From CAZPGL01 sp964586175 (GTDB lineage Bacteria > Actinomycetota > Acidimicrobiia > Acidimicrobiales > MedAcidi-G1): a DNA stretch of 46,975 nt. This document shows, one piece after another, positions 1-7,962 of the stretch. The stretch spans positions 1 to 46,975 of the forward strand of contig CAZPGL010000016.1 of assembly GCA_964586175.1 (NCBI GenBank). Reading direction: 5' to 3'. How positions within the stretch are numbered: position 1 is the stretch's first letter; every line of letters starts with the position of its first letter. The position numbers and the translations under genes were made by a program. The notes under the pieces were generated by a model. The model saw only the letters and a list, made by a program, of their open reading frames with translations, ran no database searches and was not told the origin of the DNA.

Positions 1-12
1 CTGACCTGGGGC

Positions 13-60
13 CGTGATGGCGTTGACTGGGGGCGTTCAAGTCCCCCCTCCGACATCACG
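13..60. other. Nested inverted repeat, possible T-arm-like hairpin at left edge
   Basis: Seven-base arms (13-19 and 54-60, CGTGATG/CATCACG) enclose an inner G-run/C-run hairpin (29-33 with 43-47). The inner loop contains TTCAAGT, which resembles a tRNA T-loop. Only the 3' end of a tRNA could lie here, no CCA follows, and one T-stem pair would be mismatched, so a tRNA call is not supported. It may be a structured 3' end of a transcript entering from the left. Confidence 0.2.
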
Positions 61-167
61 AACACTTCACTCACAGCGTGTTCAGACCCCGGAAGGCGGC
101 TGACCGGTTACCAAGTGGCCGCCATTTGCCGGGCAGGTATGCGTCCGTAGACGCAGAATGGCAACCC

Positions 168-563
168 ATGAGGATCACGATCACCAGCGTGTTCGTCAAC
201 GATCAGGAGTCAGCCCTCGCGTTCTACACCGACGTTCTCGGCTTTCAGGTCAAGCACAACGTGCCAATGGGTGAACACGCATGGATAACCGTCGTCTCAC
301 CAACCGCTCCTGATGGACCCGAGTTGCTCCTGGAACCCGCAGGCCATCCAGCGGTGAAGCCATACCGAGACGCACTCATCGAGGACGGCATCCCGCTCGC
401 GCAGTTTGGTGTCGACGATGTCAAGTCCGACTACGAGCGCCTCACAGCACAGGGAGTGACGTTCACGCAGCCGCCAACCCAATACGGGCGCCACGTCTTC
501 GCTGTCTTCGATGACACATGCGGCAACCTGATCATGATCCAATCCGATTCGGCCGCTGACTGA
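168..563 (+). CDS. VOC (glyoxalase/bleomycin-resistance-like) family protein
   Basis: A 131-aa protein with the single-module vicinal oxygen chelate layout: a strand with VFVND, a helix QESALAFYTDVLGF, and a C-terminal segment ending in DTCGNLIMIQ. VOC proteins usually dimerise and bind a divalent metal; members include glyoxalases, dioxygenases and antibiotic-binding proteins, and the substrate cannot be read from sequence. I start it at the ATG at 168 because family homology begins there; the in-frame upstream extension to 78 is arginine/proline-rich and not VOC-like. There is no strong Shine-Dalgarno sequence. It stands alone ahead of the 2OG oxygenase gene. Confidence 0.8.
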   Translation: MRITITSVFVNDQESALAFYTDVLGFQVKHNVPMGEHAWITVVSPTAPDGPELLLEPAGHPAVKPYRDALIEDGIPLAQFGVDDVKSDYERLTAQGVTFTQPPTQYGRHVFAVFDDTCGNLIMIQSDSAAD

Positions 564-608
564 ACAGCGCTGACGCCTCGCCGAACATGTAGGCGAGTCG
601 GCCACCTC

Positions 609-614
609 TAGCCT
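609..614 (+). promoter_or_regulatory. -10 box (TAGCCT) 6 nt before the GTG at 621
   Basis: The hexamer fits TANNNT, and the start codon begins 6 nt after it, so transcription would start at or next to the initiation codon (leaderless mRNA). The same geometry recurs at 4038, 17680, 22388 and 38098. Confidence 0.45.
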
Positions 615-620
615 GTCCTG

Positions 621-1406
621 GTGACCAGCATCGAGCAGTGTGTCCTCGACGCCGAACGCCACCCGATCGGCGACGAGGAGTACGCGGCGGCGTGCCGCCG
701 TCGCCTCGACGACGACGGGGCGCTGGTACTACCGGGCTTTTTCACCCAGGAGGCAGTCCGGCGGGTCATCGACGAATCGGCCCACCAAGAGGCCGACGCC
801 TACTACGCCGGCTCGACCCACAACGTGTACCTCACGCCGCCTGACCCGACGCTGCCCGACAACCATGCGTTCAACCGGCAGGTTGCGTCCAGCAAAGGTC
901 TGATCGCCGACGACCACATTCCCGCCGATTCCCCGTTGCGGCAAGTCTACGACGACCCCGAATTCCGGCGGTTCCTGTGCCAGGTACTGGGCATCGACGC
1001 CATCCACCCCTACGACGACGACCTGTCCTCGATCAACGTCCACTACGCCTCGGCGGGCATGGAACTGGGCTGGCACTTCGACAACTCGTCGTTCGCTGTC
1101 ACCATGCTGCTCCAGGCGCCCGACGCCGGCGGGGTCTTCGAGTACGTGCCTGCCTTACGCGACGCCGACGCCGGCGAAATGGCCTACGCGCGGGTCGACG
1201 GCGTACTCGACGGAACGGAGCCGGTGTCGACCCTCGACTTCGCTCCCGGTGACCTGGTGCTGATCCGGGGCCGCAACGCCCTACATCGGGTCACCCCCAC
1301 CGAAGGAGACACGACCCGCATGCTGGTGGTGTTCGCCTTCAACGACCAGCCCGGTGTTGGACTGTCAGACTCGGCGCTCATGACCTTCTACGGCCGTACC
1401 GGCTGA
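621..1406 (+). CDS. 2-oxoglutarate/Fe(II)-dependent oxygenase (hydroxylase-like)
   Basis: A 261-aa cytosolic protein with the double-stranded beta-helix metal triad: WHFD gives His152 and Asp154, ALHRVTP gives His222, and Arg233 downstream is placed to bind the 2-oxoglutarate carboxylate. The Asp is retained, so it should hydroxylate or demethylate rather than halogenate. The GGVFEY stretch before the distal His is typical of small-molecule (amino-acid type) hydroxylases of this superfamily. The GTG start has no Shine-Dalgarno sequence but sits 6 nt after a TANNNT box. The substrate is unknown; the neighbouring methylamine genes suggest an amino acid or betaine derivative (inference). Confidence 0.8.
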   Translation: MTSIEQCVLDAERHPIGDEEYAAACRRRLDDDGALVLPGFFTQEAVRRVIDESAHQEADAYYAGSTHNVYLTPPDPTLPDNHAFNRQVASSKGLIADDHIPADSPLRQVYDDPEFRRFLCQVLGIDAIHPYDDDLSSINVHYASAGMELGWHFDNSSFAVTMLLQAPDAGGVFEYVPALRDADAGEMAYARVDGVLDGTEPVSTLDFAPGDLVLIRGRNALHRVTPTEGDTTRMLVVFAFNDQPGVGLSDSALMTFYGRTG

Positions 1407-1501
1407 CCGGTCACGGGTTGATCCAACGACCGGTCCGGAATCGTTCCTCGCCCCAGGCCACCTCGCACCAACCGTCGACCCACACCGCTACGACGGGTGA
1501 G

Positions 1502-2671
1502 TCAGTCAGCCAGCACCGCGTCGAGGAGCATGATGTTGAACTGGTGGACCGGCACCTCCCAGTGGGGCGACAGGTGCCCACCGGTGTAGGCCGGTGATCG
1601 TCGCCCCCGCTGGAGCCGTTCGAGTTCGGCCACATCTTCGCCGTTGATCTGCTCCCACGTGTCGAACACCTCCTGGCGCTCAACGGCCCACCGCTCACCG
1701 CTGGCCGCCTCGTCGCCGACCAGAAAGAAATGGATCTCCTCCAGAGTCCGGTCGGGAGCCAACGGAGTGCAGGAGAACAGCATCATCTGGTCGGCGAACA
1801 CCTCGAGGCCGAGCATCGGGAATCGGACGAACCACCGACCCGCCCGGGTCTGCTCGTCGGTCAGGCCGGGATAGTGGGGGAGGCCCTTGCCCAGTCCGTC
1901 GGTCAACGACGGTGCCACGTAGCTGTTGTGGAACGCCTGGCGCACCCACTCACCACCCCACCGGGTGTGCATCGGCGCATGCTCCAGCAACTTCGGGTGC
2001 ACGGAGAAGACGTGGTAGCCCTCCATGAAGTTCTCGTAGGCGAACTTCCAGTTGGCGGCCACCTCGAACCGCAACACCCCGGCCCAACGTAGGCAGCCCA
2101 GGTCATACTCCGGGACCAGGTCGGTGAAGTCGGCGATCCACTCGTCGAACGGTGGGGCCGCCCCGTCCAGATTGACGAAGAAGCAGCCGTGCCAGGACGC
2201 GCTCCGCACCGGCACCAGGTCCAGTTCGGGGCCACCACCGGCGTCGAACCGGGTGTTGATCCCCGGGCCACCGAAATGAGGCTGGGAACGCAGCGAACCG
2301 TCCAACCCGTATGTCCAGCGGTGGTAGCCGCACGTGACCGTCGAAGCCGTGCAGGGAGTATCGACAAGTTGCGAGCCGCGGTGGCGGCACACGTTGTGGA
2401 AGGCCCGCAACACGCCGTCGGAGCCCCGTACGACCAGCACCGGTCGACCGGCCACCTCCACCGGCAACATGGCTCCCGGCTCGGACACCTCGGCCTCGGC
2501 AGCCGCGAACACCCAGGTCCGAGTGAAGATGCGTTCTTGCTCCACAACCAGCCAGGCCGGATCCTGATAAGCGGCGTTGGGGAGGCCCGAGAGGTCCTCG
2601 ATGGGGGCCCGGGCCAAGGCCGGCCCGTCGTCCCCCAGCAGTCGCCGGATCGTGTCCTCGACGTCGGTCAT
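1502..2671 (-). CDS. Rieske non-heme iron oxygenase alpha subunit, glycine betaine/carnitine monooxygenase-like
   Basis: A 389-aa protein with a Rieske [2Fe-2S] domain (Cys95, His97, Cys114, His117) and a C-terminal catalytic domain with His220 and His225 of the mononuclear iron triad in an ENFMEGYH motif. Glu213 stands where ring dioxygenases have the bridging Asp; Glu there is the pattern of quaternary-amine monooxygenases such as CntA and GbcA, which release formaldehyde or an aldehyde from the amine. It is translationally coupled (ATGA, 2668-2671) behind an FrhB-like flavoprotein gene and has no GbcB-type reductase nearby. N-demethylation of a betaine is the likely reaction; the exact substrate is inference. 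Confidence 0.85.
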   Translation of the reverse strand: MTDVEDTIRRLLGDDGPALARAPIEDLSGLPNAAYQDPAWLVVEQERIFTRTWVFAAAEAEVSEPGAMLPVEVAGRPVLVVRGSDGVLRAFHNVCRHRGSQLVDTPCTASTVTCGYHRWTYGLDGSLRSQPHFGGPGINTRFDAGGGPELDLVPVRSASWHGCFFVNLDGAAPPFDEWIADFTDLVPEYDLGCLRWAGVLRFEVAANWKFAYENFMEGYHVFSVHPKLLEHAPMHTRWGGEWVRQAFHNSYVAPSLTDGLGKGLPHYPGLTDEQTRAGRWFVRFPMLGLEVFADQMMLFSCTPLAPDRTLEEIHFFLVGDEAASGERWAVERQEVFDTWEQINGEDVAELERLQRGRRSPAYTGGHLSPHWEVPVHQFNIMLLDAVLAD

Positions 2672-3972
2672 CGCCCTTCCCAGGGTTCGGCGACCGGCGT
2701 AGGCAGGGTGGCCTTGCCGATCCGTACCCGCTCCCGGGTTCCGGACCGTTGACGTTCTCGGACGTCCGCGGGCTGCCCGGCGGCTAGCTCGTCAACCCGT
2801 AGGCGGGCCGTCCGGGGGACGATGCGCCCCTCGTCGGCCAGGCCGGCATAGCGGTCGGCCACCGCCTGTTTCTTGCGGACCTGATGGGGCTGGAAACAGT
2901 CCAGATCGGCGATCGTGGCGTCGGATCCGAAGGCGAGCGCCCCGTCCCGGGCCGCCGCCTCCAAGAGCTCCTGTCCAGCCTCGGTGCGGGCGATCACCGT
3001 GTTGGTGCCCAGGTCGCCGACGCTCCCTTCCCGGGTGGGTGAACCGCCGGGCCAGGAGTCGGCGGCGGCGATGTCGGCCGTCTCACCAATGCCGTCGGGA
3101 CAGATCTTGCACCGCCACGGCAGCCCCCACTGTGACGCGTCGTCACCCCAGTAGTCGAGGTAATGGGCTGAGATCTCGGAGTAAACGGTCGTCGCGGTGG
3201 TCGGACCCGGGCAGCCCCGTCCCCGGTACCGGAAGGCCGTCAGGTCACGCCGGTCGACACCGATTCGCTCAAGAAAACCGTCGGTGAACGAGGGCGGTCC
3301 GAATCCTCCACACACCATCGTCAACCAGTAGCGGACCAACTCGTCGACCCGGGGGTCATGGCGAGCCAGGTTCCGGAGGGCAGCCAGGTCGCAGGGTTTG
3401 GCCACGACGGCGAACGGTCGACCCCGGTCGAGGGCATCGCCCACGTCGACAAGGGCAGCGGCCGGGCCATACCGGGAGCCGGCCGCGGCGAGAACCTCCG
3501 ACTCGGTGACGCTGATCGTGCTCTCGCCGAACGTCGGCTCAGTCGTCGAAGCCCTGACGTGGAGGATGAAATCGGCCCGCCCGGAGCGAAGCACATACTG
3601 GGCCAGAGCGGTCAACACCCCGCCGGTCGATCCCTCGTGGCGCACCTCAGGGTCGCCGGCCCAGGCCTGGACGATGCGGCGCCACGGTCCCCACACCGGA
3701 TCCACGATGGTGTCGTCGGCCACGAGACGCTCGGGAAGCCCCTCGATGCGCGTACCCGGACACACGTCGTAGATCGTGTCCACAGTGGCGTGGTCCAGCG
3801 TGCCGACCACCACCGGCTGCTCGAATCCGGAGGCGGTGCGGGTGACGGCGACCGTGTCGGCACCAGCCACCGACTGGCACAGCCCACATCCGATGCACAG
3901 GCCCTGCTCCACGATGGCGTTGAGTCGCTCGGCTGGAGTGGGATCGGGAGGAACGGTCGGCGAACTGTCCAT
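2668..3972 (-). CDS. FrhB-like coenzyme F420 hydrogenase/dehydrogenase beta-subunit family iron-sulfur flavoprotein
   Basis: A 434-aa protein with a ferredoxin-like cluster motif at the N-terminus (CIGCGLC, Cys26/29/32, then Cys71 in CPG) and the FrhB-type C-terminal domain: KPCD (Cys194), CGGF (Cys221), CPG (Cys254), CKICPD (Cys288/291) and ADIAAADSW. Family members carry FAD and Fe-S clusters and move electrons between F420H2 or ferredoxin and a partner. I start at the ATG at 3972, preceded by TTGGAGTC, not the longer arginine-rich form to 4077. The 4-nt overlap with the Rieske gene suggests this is its electron donor (inference). It diverges from the flavoprotein gene at 4050. Confidence 0.8.
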   Translation of the reverse strand: MDSSPTVPPDPTPAERLNAIVEQGLCIGCGLCQSVAGADTVAVTRTASGFEQPVVVGTLDHATVDTIYDVCPGTRIEGLPERLVADDTIVDPVWGPWRRIVQAWAGDPEVRHEGSTGGVLTALAQYVLRSGRADFILHVRASTTEPTFGESTISVTESEVLAAAGSRYGPAAALVDVGDALDRGRPFAVVAKPCDLAALRNLARHDPRVDELVRYWLTMVCGGFGPPSFTDGFLERIGVDRRDLTAFRYRGRGCPGPTTATTVYSEISAHYLDYWGDDASQWGLPWRCKICPDGIGETADIAAADSWPGGSPTREGSVGDLGTNTVIARTEAGQELLEAAARDGALAFGSDATIADLDCFQPHQVRKKQAVADRYAGLADEGRIVPRTARLRVDELAAGQPADVRERQRSGTRERVRIGKATLPTPVAEPWEGR

Positions 3973-4037
3973 GACTCCAAGCGGGAGGACCGGCGTTGTT
4001 TCCGCGCGAACGTCTAGCACACCATCGGACCAACGCA

Positions 4038-4043
4038 TACGTT
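4038..4043 (+). promoter_or_regulatory. -10 box (TACGTT) 6 nt before the ATG at 4050
   Basis: TANNNT hexamer ending 6 nt before the start codon within the 77-nt divergent interval. It supports a leaderless transcript and the short form of the flavoprotein. Confidence 0.45.
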
Positions 4044-4049
4044 CTCGCC

Positions 4050-6023
4050 ATGCCCGACGACGACGAGCACTTCCCACGGCTGTTCTCTCCGGTGTCGATC
4101 GGCGGCGTGCGCATGAAGAACCGGATCTTCCTGGGTCCCCACGGCACCGGGATGTCCGAGGGCGGGCTGCTGGGCGAGCGTCAGTTGGCCTACTACGACG
4201 CCCGGATCCGCAAGGGGATCGCCTGCATCTTCACCGAGGCCCACCACGTCGAACCACTCGACGGCATCGTCTACCCGACCTGCTCGGCGGCTTCCGACGC
4301 CTGCCTGCCCGGGCTGACCGCCATGGCCGAACTCTGCCGGCCCCACGACGTGCGCTTCTTCGGGCAACTGTTCCACGAGGGGCGGTCGGCGTTGAGCCTG
4401 CGGGACGGCCGGCGGGAGGTGACGGTGGGGCCGTCGGCGACGGGGGAGGAGCGCCACCACAACGTGCCCCGGCCCCTCACCGTGGCGATGATCGAAGATC
4501 TCGTCGACCACTTCGGCTCGGCAGCCGACCGGATGGTCCAGGCCGGGGTGGACGGCATCGAGATCCTCGTCGGCATGGGCTACCTCCATGCCCAGTTCCT
4601 GAGCCCGGCGGTGAACCTCCGGGACGATGCCTACGGCGGCGATGCCCAGGGACGGCGACGCTTCCTGCACGACTGTCTGGTCGAGATGCGGCGGCGGGCC
4701 GGCGACGACGTCGCCCTGGGGTTCCGGATCGTGCCCGATGACGACGACCCCGACGGGCTGCACCTCGACGATTCGGTAGCCCAGTGCGCCGCCCTGGCCG
4801 ATGAGGGAGTGTGCGACTTCATCAACGTGACCGTGGGCAACGTCAGCAGCCTGGCCGGGGTGAGCAACATCGTCCCGCCGCTGTACGCCCCGGCCAACGT
4901 CTGCCTTCCGCCGGCCCGGGCGATACGGGACGCGGTGTCGGTCCCGGTCCTGGCCGCCGGGCGGATCAACCAGCCCCAGGACGCCGAACGGGCCCTGGCC
5001 GCCGGCGACCTCGACATGGTCGGGCTGGTCCGGGCCCTCATCGCCGACGACGAGTTCATCGTGAAGGCCCGGGACGGCCGACCCGAGGACATCCGGGCCT
5101 GCATCGCCTGCAACCAGGCCTGCATCGGCCATCGGGCCACCGGACACGCCATCTCGTGCATCCAGCACCCGGCCTCAGGCCGTGAGGCCCGGTACGGATC
5201 CGTGGTGCCGACGGCCGACCCGAAGGACGTCCTGGTGGTCGGCGGCGGACCTGGGGGCATGAAAGCGGCGGTCGTGGCCGCCCAGCGAGGACATCAGGTG
5301 ACCCTCGTGGACAAGGCCGCGCGCCTGGGGGGCCAGGCCCTGCTCGCCGAGCGGCTGCCCGACCGGGCCGAGTTCGGCGGCCTCGTCACGAACCTGCTGA
5401 GCGAGATCGACCGGTACGGGGTCCACGTCGAGACCGGTGTCGAGGTCGACGTGGACTACGTGGCCGGGCATCGTCCCGACGCCGTGGTGATCGCCACCGG
5501 GGCGACCCCGTACGTTCCCGACCCCGACTGGTTCGAGGGTGCCCACGTGGTGACGGCATGGGAGGTGCTGGAGGGCCCGGTCGCCGTGGGGCAACGGGTG
5601 CTGGTGTTCGACTGGCGCTGCGACTGGATCGGCCCGGGCGTGGCCGAGCTGATCCGGCGGGATCATCGCAGTGAGGTCCGCCTCGCCGTGAACGGAGAGG
5701 GGATCGGCGCGACCATCCAGAGCTACGTTCGCTACCACCTCGTGGGCCGGCTCCATCAGGCAGGTGTCGACGTGTTGCCGTACGTCCGCCTCATCGGGGC
5801 CGACGCCGACACGGTGTATCTGCAGCACGTCGTCACCGGGGCCCCGGTTGTGGTCGAGGGGATCGACACCCTGGTGCTGGCCCACGGCCACCGGAGCGAC
5901 CTGACCCTCCACGACGCACTCGAACCCCTGGTCGACGAACTCCACGCCGTCGGCGACTGCCTCAGCCCACGGACCGTCGAAGAGGCGGTCCTCGAAGGCA
6001 TGGAGGTCGGGTTCAGACTGTGA
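4050..6023 (+). CDS. Trimethylamine dehydrogenase/2,4-dienoyl-CoA reductase-like FMN, 4Fe-4S, FAD oxidoreductase
   Basis: A 657-aa protein with an old-yellow-enzyme TIM barrel (about residues 8-345, LFSPVSIGGVRMKNR start), a complete 4Fe-4S motif (Cys351, Cys354, Cys358, Cys370: CX2CX3CX11C) and a C-terminal dinucleotide-binding reductase domain starting at VLVVGGGPGG (about 394-403). Relatives include TMADH, histamine dehydrogenase, dienoyl-CoA reductase and N-methylproline or dimethylglycine demethylases. Divergence from the Rieske/FrhB pair makes a methylated amine substrate plausible, but the CX2CX3C spacing is also that of dienoyl-CoA reductases. Its 3' end overlaps the convergent amidinohydrolase gene by 11 nt. 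An in-frame start at 3996 is rejected because the -10 box lies inside it. Confidence 0.85.
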   Translation: MPDDDEHFPRLFSPVSIGGVRMKNRIFLGPHGTGMSEGGLLGERQLAYYDARIRKGIACIFTEAHHVEPLDGIVYPTCSAASDACLPGLTAMAELCRPHDVRFFGQLFHEGRSALSLRDGRREVTVGPSATGEERHHNVPRPLTVAMIEDLVDHFGSAADRMVQAGVDGIEILVGMGYLHAQFLSPAVNLRDDAYGGDAQGRRRFLHDCLVEMRRRAGDDVALGFRIVPDDDDPDGLHLDDSVAQCAALADEGVCDFINVTVGNVSSLAGVSNIVPPLYAPANVCLPPARAIRDAVSVPVLAAGRINQPQDAERALAAGDLDMVGLVRALIADDEFIVKARDGRPEDIRACIACNQACIGHRATGHAISCIQHPASGREARYGSVVPTADPKDVLVVGGGPGGMKAAVVAAQRGHQVTLVDKAARLGGQALLAERLPDRAEFGGLVTNLLSEIDRYGVHVETGVEVDVDYVAGHRPDAVVIATGATPYVPDPDWFEGAHVVTAWEVLEGPVAVGQRVLVFDWRCDWIGPGVAELIRRDHRSEVRLAVNGEGIGATIQSYVRYHLVGRLHQAGVDVLPYVRLIGADADTVYLQHVVTGAPVVVEGIDTLVLAHGHRSDLTLHDALEPLVDELHAVGDCLSPRTVEEAVLEGMEVGFRL

Positions 6024-6981
6024 GGGGAGCGGTGGCCTCCCGGGCCACGACGCCGGTGAGGCAGCCGATGGCTCCGGAGGCCTTGGCCAACTCGTCGACC
6101 TCGACGACGGTGCAGTCCACACCCAGGGACTCGTAGAACGCCTGGGTGACGGGGTTACCGTCGGCCATCAGGAAACGACGGGGCCCGAGGGCGACGCCGT
6201 TCAGGGCGAAGCCCCGCACCGCCTCGTCCGCGTCGGGCAGGAAGTGCACCTCGTAGCCCTCCTCGCGAAGCGCCTCGACCCCGGCCACGGCGAGGCGGGT
6301 CGGCCACACGACAGCCAGATCCCGGTCGATGATGCGGAGCATCCCCATCAGGTGCATGGTGCCGATGGGGAGGTCGACCGGGGTAACGGTGACGCCCGAC
6401 GGCTCGAGCACCGAGGCGATCTGACCGACTGCGTCGGCGTTGGTGCGCAGGCCTCGGCCGACCAGCACCCTGGTGGGCGACAACCACAGCAGGTCGGCCC
6501 CTTCAAAGGTGCCGCGTCCCGACACCGATCGAAGGATCGGCACGCCAGCCGCAGCCAGCGCCCGGGCCGCCACCCGCTCCTCACCGGCGCGTACCTCCGA
6601 TGCCGGACGGGCCAGGATCGCCCCCTCGGGGGTCATGACGAACAGGTCGGCCATGAAGATCTGGTTCGGTGAGACCGGCCCGTCCGGATCCAGGGTGCGG
6701 ACGGTCACGCCGGCCGAGCGGTAGGCCTCGACGATGCCGTCGTACTGCGCTGCCGCCCGGTCGATGTCGACCTGGTCGAGCAATTGGGCACCGTTCGGGT
6801 CGTCGACCGCCAGTTCGGGGCCCGGGCGGTGCATCAGAACCTCGCGCAGCGTCCCGAACTCGGAGTCCTGGCCGAACCGGCCCCAGTGCCCGTCGATCTC
6901 ATCGGCCATCGCGGTCTGCCGGGGATGCCAGCCGGGACCGCCATAGGCGGCGTACCGGAGCGGTTCGGAGCGATCGGCCAT
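6013..6981 (-). CDS. Amidinotransferase/dimethylarginine dimethylaminohydrolase-like guanidino hydrolase
   Basis: A 322-aa single-domain member of the guanidino-group-modifying enzyme superfamily. The signature residues are present: acidic FEGAD (Glu160, Asp163), His210 in GTMHL, and the nucleophilic Cys307 in GCLTG. The NQIFMADLF segment near 106-114 matches the substrate-binding region of the family. Such enzymes cleave or transfer amidino groups; DDAH releases dimethylamine and citrulline from methylated arginine, which would suit this methylamine-rich neighbourhood, but arginine deiminase-like or amidinotransferase activity is equally possible. The start at 6981 has GGAGG 6 nt upstream; the longer in-frame extension is low-complexity and rejected. 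Confidence 0.8.
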   Translation of the reverse strand: MADRSEPLRYAAYGGPGWHPRQTAMADEIDGHWGRFGQDSEFGTLREVLMHRPGPELAVDDPNGAQLLDQVDIDRAAAQYDGIVEAYRSAGVTVRTLDPDGPVSPNQIFMADLFVMTPEGAILARPASEVRAGEERVAARALAAAGVPILRSVSGRGTFEGADLLWLSPTRVLVGRGLRTNADAVGQIASVLEPSGVTVTPVDLPIGTMHLMGMLRIIDRDLAVVWPTRLAVAGVEALREEGYEVHFLPDADEAVRGFALNGVALGPRRFLMADGNPVTQAFYESLGVDCTVVEVDELAKASGAIGCLTGVVAREATAPLTV

Positions 6982-7058
6982 GGATGCGCCTCCAATGGGC
7001 GGTGGTGACCGGCCCAGGTAACCACGCTGGTCGGGCCACCGCACGACTGCGGGTCGTC

Positions 7059-7064
7059 TAGGTT
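7059..7064 (+). promoter_or_regulatory. -10 box (TAGGTT) for the class II aldolase-like gene
   Basis: TANNNT hexamer 29 nt before the ATG at 7094 in the divergent interval. The leader would be about 23 nt and carries GAGGGGAGGGG just before the start codon. Confidence 0.35.
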
Positions 7065-7093
7065 CACGGCCACCACGCATGAGGGGAGGGGCC

Positions 7094-7894
7094 ATGACCG
7101 GTCTGGCTCCGGAACACGCAACCACCATGGCCGGCCGGGCCATGCAGACCCTGCCCCGCGCCACCTTCTCCGAGCCCGAATGGGAGGCCCGGGTCGAGTT
7201 GACGGCCCTGTACCGGCTGTCGGCGCTCTACGGCATGGATGACCTGGCCAACGGGGCCATCGGCGCCCGGGTGCCCGGGACCGGGAACTACCTGACGCAC
7301 CCCTACGGCATGTTCTGGGAGGAGGCCACCCCTGGAGCGTTCATCACCGTCGACCCCGACGGCGACCCGGTGCACGGCGACACCCGCTGGTGCAACGACG
7401 GAGCCGTCAACCTGTGCCGCTGGGTGTTCGGCACCCGGCCCGACATCCAGGTGTTCATGCACGGGCACGACGAACCGATCGCCGGCGTGGCGTCCACCGA
7501 GACCGGCCTCGTCTGGGTGAACCAGCCCGCGGTGTACCTCGGGCACATGCTGGCCTACGTCGACTACGCGTTCGACGAGGACAATGCCTTCGCCGAGCGG
7601 GTGTGTGCCCGTTTCGCCGAGAACAACATCGTCATCAGCCGCAACCACGGGCACTGGACCTTGGGCCGTAACGCCGGCGAGGCCTTCTTCCGGTCCTACT
7701 TCCTGCGGCAGGCCTGCATCGTGCAGTTGTACGCCATGTCCACCGGGGCACCGCTGCACCTCATCGATGAGGCCTCAGTCGAGGTCTTCCAGCGCCAGAT
7801 GTACGCCTCAGAGCACTACAACTACGACGGTGCGACGGAATGGCCCGGACTGCTCCGCAAGTTGGATCGGGACTGCCCCGGGTGGGACCGCTGA
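7094..7894 (+). CDS. Class II aldolase/adducin family protein
   Basis: A 266-aa protein of the zinc-dependent class II aldolase/adducin fold, which includes fuculose-phosphate aldolase, ribulose-phosphate epimerase and some decarboxylases. Zinc ligands are visible as His123 and His125 (MHGHDEP) and His185 (NHGHWTLG). The ATG at 7094 follows a strong purine-rich site (GGGGAGGGGCC), which decides against the ATG at 7079. It diverges from the amidinohydrolase gene; the next gene, mrpA, starts 68 nt downstream in the same direction. The substrate is unknown. Confidence 0.8.
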   Translation: MTGLAPEHATTMAGRAMQTLPRATFSEPEWEARVELTALYRLSALYGMDDLANGAIGARVPGTGNYLTHPYGMFWEEATPGAFITVDPDGDPVHGDTRWCNDGAVNLCRWVFGTRPDIQVFMHGHDEPIAGVASTETGLVWVNQPAVYLGHMLAYVDYAFDEDNAFAERVCARFAENNIVISRNHGHWTLGRNAGEAFFRSYFLRQACIVQLYAMSTGAPLHLIDEASVEVFQRQMYASEHYNYDGATEWPGLLRKLDRDCPGWDR

Positions 7895-7962
7895 GCACCG
7901 CCCCGTCGTGGTGACGACAGGGCATCGAACCGCGTCTTCGTCGCGCGGGCCAGAATGTCGCC

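Noticed and set aside
1..60. 3' end of a tRNA gene
   Set aside because: Only one T-arm-like hairpin is visible, with a mismatch and no CCA; the rest of any tRNA would be off-window.
3973..4077. N-terminal extension of the FrhB-like protein
   Set aside because: It is arginine-rich and crosses the divergent promoter region; TTGGAGTC supports the ATG at 3972.
6982..7164. N-terminal extension of the amidinohydrolase
   Set aside because: Low-complexity sequence overlapping the divergent aldolase-like gene; GGAGG sits just before the ATG at 6981.
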